Below, one piece after another: positions 39,201 through 48,200 of a stretch of DNA of 64,000 bases (position 1 is its first letter; each line of letters opens with the position of its first letter). The notes under the pieces were generated by a model. That model was given only the letters and a program-made list of their open reading frames with translations. It was not told the origin of the DNA and ran no database searches. A program made the position numbers and the translations under genes. Origin of the DNA: Plectrocnemia conspersa (taxonomy: Eukaryota > Arthropoda > Insecta > Trichoptera > Polycentropodidae); contig VTFK01000052.1 of NCBI GenBank assembly GCA_009617715.1, positions 1,256,134 to 1,320,133 on the forward strand. Reading direction: 5' to 3'.

Positions 39201-42200
39201 ATAATGATGCACAGACCTAAGCCTATCTTTAACGCTTCCAGTCTTTTTATCCGGGGCAGACGAGAGCGAACAATGAATCCGGGCCTCGTGACAAAAATGG
39301 CATTTTATATATTTTTTAACTTCGTAATATATTTTTTTGAATAAATAAAAATAGGTACGAGTTAGCCCTTTCTATGCTACAAATAAATTTAAAAATTAGT
39401 CACCGTTGCGAAATATTTTCTGAAATCATATTTTATGCCAAAATTTTAATTAGGCATTAAAAAATCTACTCATAATATTTATTTATTTTGCTGCATAAAT
39501 CTAGTTGTCAAATAACCAATAATACGATCTATAAAACAATAGCGATTCATACTAAAATTATAATGCTTCAAATCAATTTAAAATATACTGTAAAAAAAAC
39601 GTATTTAATAAAGCAATAAAAAAATAACAATACAAAAAAATTAATATATATTTTATTATATATTATTTACCCTACCTTAATTAAAGTGGCTGGAGACATG
39701 CACTCGAGCGTATTGCTTATGAAGATGCCCCTTATATTTTTCTTTCAAAACGTTATCATATTCTCTTAGGGAGTCACAATATTGAAACACTTCAGCTCAT
39801 TCACGCGCATGATGGAAGATAAAACATTGCCTAGCCCTAGGACCTAGGGTTTACAGATTGAAGTGATTGTCACGCGCGGTTTAGTAACGTGCTTAATGGG
39901 TTAACACAGAGGCATTATACATCGATGTATATTTTATTAAATAATGTATTCAGTTCAAAGTACTTTTTATATCCCAGCAATTGAAGACGTTTTACGAACG
40001 ATAAAAAATAAAATTAGTACCGCTAATTTTTAACCATAATTATAAATAAGCAATTATATTTAAGATAATACCGCTAGTCGTTGTTCGTGCAAGGTCTTTA
40101 ATTATTATCTCAGAGATTACATATAATATTATATATTATATAAAATATATATTTATTTAGTTAAATTAAATTAAGAGATGAAAAACAATACATTGTATTA
40201 TTACAATGCAAGATGTATAATATTACATAACAAAATTAAAATCATAAAATATTAAAATTAAATTATATAAGCCGGACCAGCTCCTCGTAGCTGACATTAT
40301 ACAGATCATTTTTCAATGTCAGCGTATTAAGGAACCAGATGGCTACAGTCATATGCGTCTTCTAAAAGAAACTTACTATTATTTTATTTTATTTTATAAA
40401 TTTATTTAGCTTAGTATAGCTAATTTATAACTAAAAAAATAATTTATAACTAAAATAATAAAATCAAATGAACATGTAGTGTACATCATAGAAATTAAAG
40501 GTTAAATATAGCTTACTTTGACATTTTACTCTGAATATTATATTAAAATATGTTATTCTGTGATCGACGACGAACGGTGGTACGCGACTAGTTAGGGACA
40601 GATCGATTACCAATCTACCAAGACGTTGTTTTGTTTATGCTCCCAGTCGATCCGCTCTTGTTACAATAACACAGAGTTCTTATATATATATATATTAAAA
40701 TATGTAAGGAACAGTTTATAATGAATCCCACAATCACGCTTAAAGTAAGTTTTTGACGTGTCGATAATATTATATTGGTATTATTTTTTCAGTGTTATGA
40801 GAGCTATTATTTAATTAAAATTAACTATATTAATATCAAACGACGACGATAGACAGTACGCGCAAGTTTAATCAACTATTAATTGTATTCTAAATAAATA
40901 TATAAATTGCCTTGACTTAAATCATGTAACCCATATGATTGTATTTCAGAGGTGCTTCATCCTGCCGATTTGAACTCTTCAATGGAAACCCTCTCATATG
41001 ATTCTTCCGTTGCATCGCCAGGGAGTTCCTCCGGTCGCCACTGCCAAAGGACGAAAAGGATGAGAACCAGCTTCAAACACCACCAGCTCAGGACTATGAA
41101 GTCTTACTTTGCCATTAACCAAAACCCGGACGCGAAAGACCTGAAGCAATTAGCGCAAAAGACTGGACTTTCCAAAAGGGTATTACAAGTAAGTGTGCCT
41201 TGAAATCATTTTATAACTAAACCGGTAGATTTAAATTGTACAAAATTATTATTAATGCACGTTCATCGCTAAAGTAATTTTTTTAAAAACATGAGAAAAA
41301 GTATCATTTCTCCCTAAAAAAATATAGAAGTGCTCAAATCCAGAGACGTTATTTGGGGGGGCAAATGGAGTAATTTACCCTCCCTTGAATTTAGCCGGAA
41401 AAAAGCATGTCTTTTAATCAAATACTGTGAATCTACATGAAATATAAATATTAAAAAAACTGAAATGAAATATTCTATTGGGTTGATGCAAAAGTTATGA
41501 CCGTTTTTTATGATCCTAGGTAAAAAAAATTTTTCTTCAGAAATGATGAATAGTATCTTCTTGTAAATGATTCCATTGTGTAAAGGATACTTTTCCTCTA
41601 CTTTCTATTCAGTTTTGGCCTGGCCAGAGTACAGTGAAGAGCCCTTGTATTTTTTCAAAATGTCGGTCGAGAAAGTGCATTTACGTCATTGTTTACTTTA
41701 TGAATTTTGTAAAGACAATACCGCGAGTGTGGCAACCAAAAACATTTGCGAAGTGTATGGTGCATATGTCATCAAAGTTCGACAGGTACGAAGATGGTTT
41801 ACAAAATTCCGATCTGGGGATTTTTTACTAATTGATAAACCACGTACCGGGCGGCCATTTAAGTCTGATGACGACAAGTTAAAAGTCATAATAGACACCA
41901 ATCCATGTCTAACCACCAGGGAGATCGCGTCGATGATGGGAGTCAACCAAAAAACCGTATTAAGACATTTGAGGCGTATGGGGATGGTTTCGCGGTACGA
42001 TGTTTGGATACCTCATCAATTGTCGGCTGCCAATTTATTGGATTGTGTTTCAACGTGCGTTGCTTTGAGTGCGAGACAAAAACATGAACCTTTTTTGCAT
42101 CGTTTGGTAACGGGAGATGAGAAATGGGTCGTGTACAACAACGTGACAAGAAAAAGACATTGGGCTATACCTGGACAAGCCCCATTAACAACTTCGAAGG

Positions 42201-45200
42201 CCGAAATCCATAAAAAAAAGTTATGCTTACTGTTTGGTAGGATTGTAAGGGTATTGTGTATTTTGAACTCTTAGAACGCAATCAGACAATTACAGCAGAA
42301 CGATATTGTCAGAAATTATCCAAATTAAACATCGCCCTTCAAAAGGATAGACCAGAATTGGTAAACAGAAAAGGGGTAGTGTTTCACCACGACAACGCGC
42401 GACCACATGTGACTATGATGACCCAACACAAGCTAAATAAGTTGAATTGGGATGTTATCAAGCATCCACCGTATTCTCCGGATCTTGCTTCTTCCGATTA
42501 TCATTTATTCCGATCACTGAAAAATTTTTTAAATGATAAAAAATTTGATACAATAGAGCAGGTAAAAACATCCCTTACTACATTTTTCGCATCAAAATCC
42601 ACGGTATTTTACACTAATGGTATTAATAAGTTGATAGAAAGATGGAAGAAGGTTATAAGAACTGATGGAAATTATATAATTGATTAAATAAATAATATAA
42701 ATCTAAAAAAAAAATGTTTAATTGTATATGTAAAAAACGGTCATAACTTTTGCATCAACCCAATAAAACATTTGTAATTTTTTTCTCGGTTTTTACCGAT
42801 ATTAATTTATTTAACCAATTAGTGCTAAAATTTAATTAATTGCCTAGAAATATTATTTAATTGAAAAAATATTGTTAGTTAGTAATAATTATTTTAATTA
42901 ATCAATAATTACTTTTATAATCGTTAAACTTTTTTTAATTATGTAAAATATGCATAACACAACGCTGTGCAAATTAATGATTAGTGGGGGCGGCCAAAAA
43001 AATGCTTAATTATTTTGCACGCTTTTTGATCAAGGACGTTATTTCAACTTTATCAAATAATTAGAATTAAGATCAGCTGCGATTGAATTAATTCAGAAAG
43101 ATTGATATAGCAATTAGACACAGATTGAGCCGCTGCAGTAGTATTTTTATTGCCGATTGCAAAGTTTCATGTTTGTTTATAAAAATAACGGGGCGCGGGC
43201 CCGCTATCGTGCGAGCGCACCGGAAGTTACAAGTCGAAAGAATCCGTCACGCGAGTGTTACCAGACTGCCGCCAAGTTTTGGCCATTGAGAATTATAAAT
43301 AAATATATATAAATATAAAGAGGCCTACTACTACTAGTACTATAATGAAACGAATTTGATATACATCAAGATCGGACCTGTATTGGCATTCATTTTGTTC
43401 GCATTTACATATAAATTATATTTTCAATCGAAATTTAATATTTGCGTCTTAAACAACAAATACAAAAACGTAAAACGAACCTTACAAAAATTTTTGATGC
43501 ACATCTGTTTTTGAGATAAGCGTTTAGCGTTAATAAAAGACGGTCCTTTCCTACATTTTGTTTCGTTTAACGAACGAATTCTGCGAATTTAAGTCATAGT
43601 AGAGACGGCCGATAAACAATTTATTCACAAATATTTTTCGAAGATGTAAAACCATCATTTTTTGTTGAGAAGAGGCGTTTCATTGTCTCGCATTTCGAAA
43701 CAAAATAAAGACCGTAGATTTTAGAGCGGAACTAGTCACTTGGGTGTTGCTCAAACATACAAATTGTTTCATTCTAAGATTTTTTAATTTAATTCCAAAT
43801 ATTATAAACGAATATTTGTAAAATATTCGATTAATTATTCTAATCTTTATATAGTTGAAAATCGGACGAACAATTCGAATATTCGATTATGAACCCTATC
43901 TTGTATCTATTCCGTAAAATATGTCATTTCGATGAAATCATATAGGAACACATTCTCACTGGTATAATATAATATAAAACGCTCGTTACCGAGCGTTACC
44001 ACTGCGACGTTGCCGACACAATTTCGTTGCTTTTGATGCAAATTTTAGACTTCTGAGAAGTGATAATTGTTTTTTCGCCCTCCTATTGACCAAAATTCGG
44101 TTTATATGTGCTTCCTTTATTCGATTCTCACTTATTGTAAGTTTTTATTGCTTTTGCCATGGACAGGGACGCCCCTTGGATTTAGCCAGAAAAAAATATT
44201 TTAATTTATTGAAATATAAATATTAAAAAAAACGACTTTTGCCCCTTGTGATGATGTCCCTGCTCAAATCTGCAAACATTAGTGTCGAGTAAATTGGATA
44301 AGAATCACAGATTAATCCAGCCGAGCGTTGAATGTAGTTTACGATTACGTACGTAAGAAGATAAAAAAAGTATCTTTTAATAATAGTAATTAAAATTTAA
44401 ACGTTTTATTCATTAAAATAAACATAGTAATTAGGATTTGCGATTTATTAAGAAGCGCTCCCTACTTTTGCGTTTAAAGAATGTGAAGAATAGAGAATAA
44501 GAAGCAATTAATTTTGGAAGGTAAGTAGAAACCGTGACGGCGCGTCTTCAACCGACCGCGACGAATGTTCAACTTGAACCCTTTTGTTATGTACAAATTG
44601 ACCTGAAAACGTCAAAATATGATAATTGCACCAACACCTCTTGTTTATCGGCTCGCTTACGCCTACTTAGTTTTCTTTAAGCGCTAGTTAGCTCAACTGT
44701 GTCGACGACCAAAATTGGCTATAATATTTTTAGTATAAACATATAGTTCATGACTTTCTCCAGCATGCGATAGTCAGATTTACTAATATAAAACCCAACT
44801 GGCAGCAATTTTTTTATAATTAACAATTGTTAATTGGGCGGACATTGCCGTCAATACAAATTTAACGTCGGCTTGACGAATACACTTGTTCTGCGTGTCG
44901 CGAATTCGTATACAGGTCGTAGAAAAATTCCGCGCACAAGATTTTTTTTAAGATATGCTTCCTATTGAATTTGGCCAGAAAAATGCATAAAATCGAAAAT
45001 GAAAAAAGCTATAAAATTCTGAAATGACATTAGAGAGATAAACCAGAAATTCTTGGGTTATCTCTCTAGAAAATCTATAAAACAGTCCTGAATCTATCTA
45101 AAGCATATTGTCCAGCCTGTGATTTTCTTAATACGGTTGTGTAAATAAATCGTTATAAATGGTAAAATAAAATGTATTTATTTATTTCATTACATACCGA

Positions 45201-48200
45201 TTTTATTTTAGAAAAATGTCTAAACTTGTGCGAGGATTTTCACTTTCTTCTTAATCAAAGGAATTAATTTATAATGTTTATAGATTTGTGAAGAATGAAA
45301 GTGAAAACATTTTTTTAATAAGTGCTGTAAAGTACCATAAATTTTTTAAACAATTTCGAGGATTGCTAAGAGGGTTGGGATTACGTTGAAGTGTCTGAAG
45401 TGAACAAAATATGTTTATTTTGAATTGTATAACCACAATTTTATATGTTTAATATAATTTTATTGTGTGGTGGAAGCATTTTAAATAGAAAAACTTCCAC
45501 TTAAGATCTCGGAATCACTTTTGAGAGCAAGTGGAGGTTCTCTCTACACATACGCGACGTCTGTAATTATTCTTCCAAGATGCTCTGCTTTGTTATGAGG
45601 AACGCCTTTCACTATCCGCCAGTTGTTCGCGTATTTTTGAATCGGGATCTATAATTTGGAATCCCCGAATAATCAAATATTCCTTTTTAGTCGAAAAGAT
45701 TAAAAAAATTAATTTATTCATAAGGTGTTCACTATTCTGATCAATGCCCTGTTTAACAGTTTTATATATTCAATCTGTTTCATCTTAGCGATGATGCGAA
45801 TTGCGAAGAAACTAAGCCAATCGGATATTTTTTTTTTCTTAAAAAGGAATTATTTTAACATATGTTTTGACAGACATCGGCTTTATAATATGCAGAAATA
45901 AGCAATGAGAATATTGCTGTGATTAAATTTTATGTATGACTTTTGAGTGCACCGCAAATGATGAGAAGTTATTATTATTGTAAAATAATAAATATATCCT
46001 GCTCATCTGCTAGCGTGCACATTCTTCATCATAAATCATTAAGTGGTATATTTTCTGTCTTCTCTCTCGCTCTTCCTCGCGAAAATGAACTCGTTTTATG
46101 ACTTCTTAGATTTTAACTGCAAGCCTGGTTTAAAACATATGAAACAATCACCATTCTATTGTTCAAGTCACGACAAAACTTTTAGTTCAACGACAAAAGC
46201 TTCACGCGACAAATAGTCCAACGACAAAACGTCCACAAACAAAATGGTTTTTTAATAAATCGATGAATAGAAAGGTGACGGAATTTTCCATGTTACTCTT
46301 TGAAAAATTACTATAGTCTATAGTCAATTACGAATATTTTTAAAAATACTCGTAATTATAAATGATAATATAATATATAAAAATAAAATTAATGTTACAT
46401 ATTTAGCTTTAGTTACTGTCAAGTAATGATTTTTTCATATTTTCGACCCTCGGCTTCGTGTCCTCCTGACTTGTCATATAAAAAGCAACAAACAATTAAC
46501 AGTATTGAAAAATATTTTTTTATTTTCCGACTGCAGCTGTGGCGTAGCTGTTGTTAAAGCAAAACATCTGTATATTTTACGCTTTCAACGTAAAATCAGT
46601 TCCTTGTGAATCTTTGTGAGTAAAAGAGGTGTGTGAAAATTTCTGTGTTGTGTATTGTAGTGTACTGAATTTGATAATTAATATTAGGTGAGACAATTAA
46701 AAACTAATTTAAAAATGATTAACAAAATAATAACTAACGTACTGTGTATATTTCGGTCATTGTTGAAACATTAATAACCTTACTGATATTTTACAAACGG
46801 ATAACGTTCCAATTAAAAATGTCAACTTTAAATATTGCGCAAAAAATACTGCATTGATATTAGATATTTCAAAAATGAATTTGATCATTATAAAAATTAC
46901 AATTTAAATTCAATTTTAATTTCAGTTTTTTCATCATTTTCGATAAACATCAATGATGTTTATCGAAAATGACATTATTCAAACGTTAGATTATGAATGT
47001 TGTATTGATGCATTTGTGATGCATATGTGACACGACACCTAAGCTATATAGTTTATAATATATATAAATATAGTTCATAACCATTTTTTAAATTTTTGGA
47101 ATATTATTAATACATTTAATAAAAAAAACGGCCCGAGCAAACTACCCTGAAAAACTCCAGATGGAATTTTTTGCTGTAACGAATTTTTATTATTTAGGAA
47201 AACGGCTTAGCCTTATGAAATTGTGTGTATTGTTCTTTTAATAGATACTGTATAGGAAGGGTATATAACGTTTTTCTGGATTAATGTTGCTGAAGCGTCT
47301 GAATTATTATATTGTTTCAATATAACTCTTTATGTGCTAAAGTACCTTACGTAATATACAACCGTAATGTCAGCCATTGTTATTAAAAATCACAAAGGCA
47401 CAAGTTGCTTGTGACATCCCTGGCGACGTTGAAAAGTAAACATTATGAATGCTATAGAGTGGTAATAATTTTAAACAATTCTCAATAGAAGGCTCTATAT
47501 ACCTAAAGTCTTGCATCGTTTCAAAGCATAAATGCGAGCTTTTGCGAGAGCTTCTTAGAAGTTCATGGAGCTTCGTAAATAGCGTTATTACTGTCGTTCT
47601 TTGAATGTCTTTTTGTGCGACTGGATAGAATGATGTCGCTTTTAAGAAAATCGTTTTTTCTTCCACCTCTATATTGAAGTTGTGTATAAGAGGTATTGGG
47701 TACTGTTCTATAGTAGCCGCAAGGACGCCATGCTCCATCTATTTTGAATCCATCTCATTTTTATCATCAGTTGGAATTCAACGTTTGACAGACGGAAGAC
47801 ATCGAAAGCAACTATGCTAAAGATACTTTTATGAGCTATAATGTGTTTCCTAAGGTACTAACATACGTAATGGGATAACAATCAATTACTAAAAAAAATT
47901 AAGCATTCCTGTACCCAATTCAGAAATCACATTCAGTGGAGCGCTATCTCTATTATCAATATTCATTGACAATATAAATGATTTGGACTACACTCCTATA
48001 TTTTACATCACAAATCAAGAAACGAATATAAAATAAATATGATCATCATCATTCACTTACACAATATGGCGAAAGTTATCAGTAATTTTCAAGGTTTTGT
48101 AACCCTGAGGGGGAAGACTATGCAGGTGGAAACTGGTAATCATTTATTAGTTTATATTAAATATATAGTGACAAACTATGATGGGCGAGATTGCTTTTTC

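Noticed and set aside
41698..42149. Antisense and alternate frames over the mariner transposase
   Set aside because: Shadows of the transposase frame.
44680..44705. A-box-like TTAGCTCAACTG suggesting a tRNA gene
   Set aside because: No B box or cloverleaf follows.
47370..47738. 122-codon frame on the - strand
   Set aside because: Phrases such as YPIPLI recalled a gypsy-type reverse transcriptase, but no motif order supports it and there is no initiation or splice context; left unassigned.
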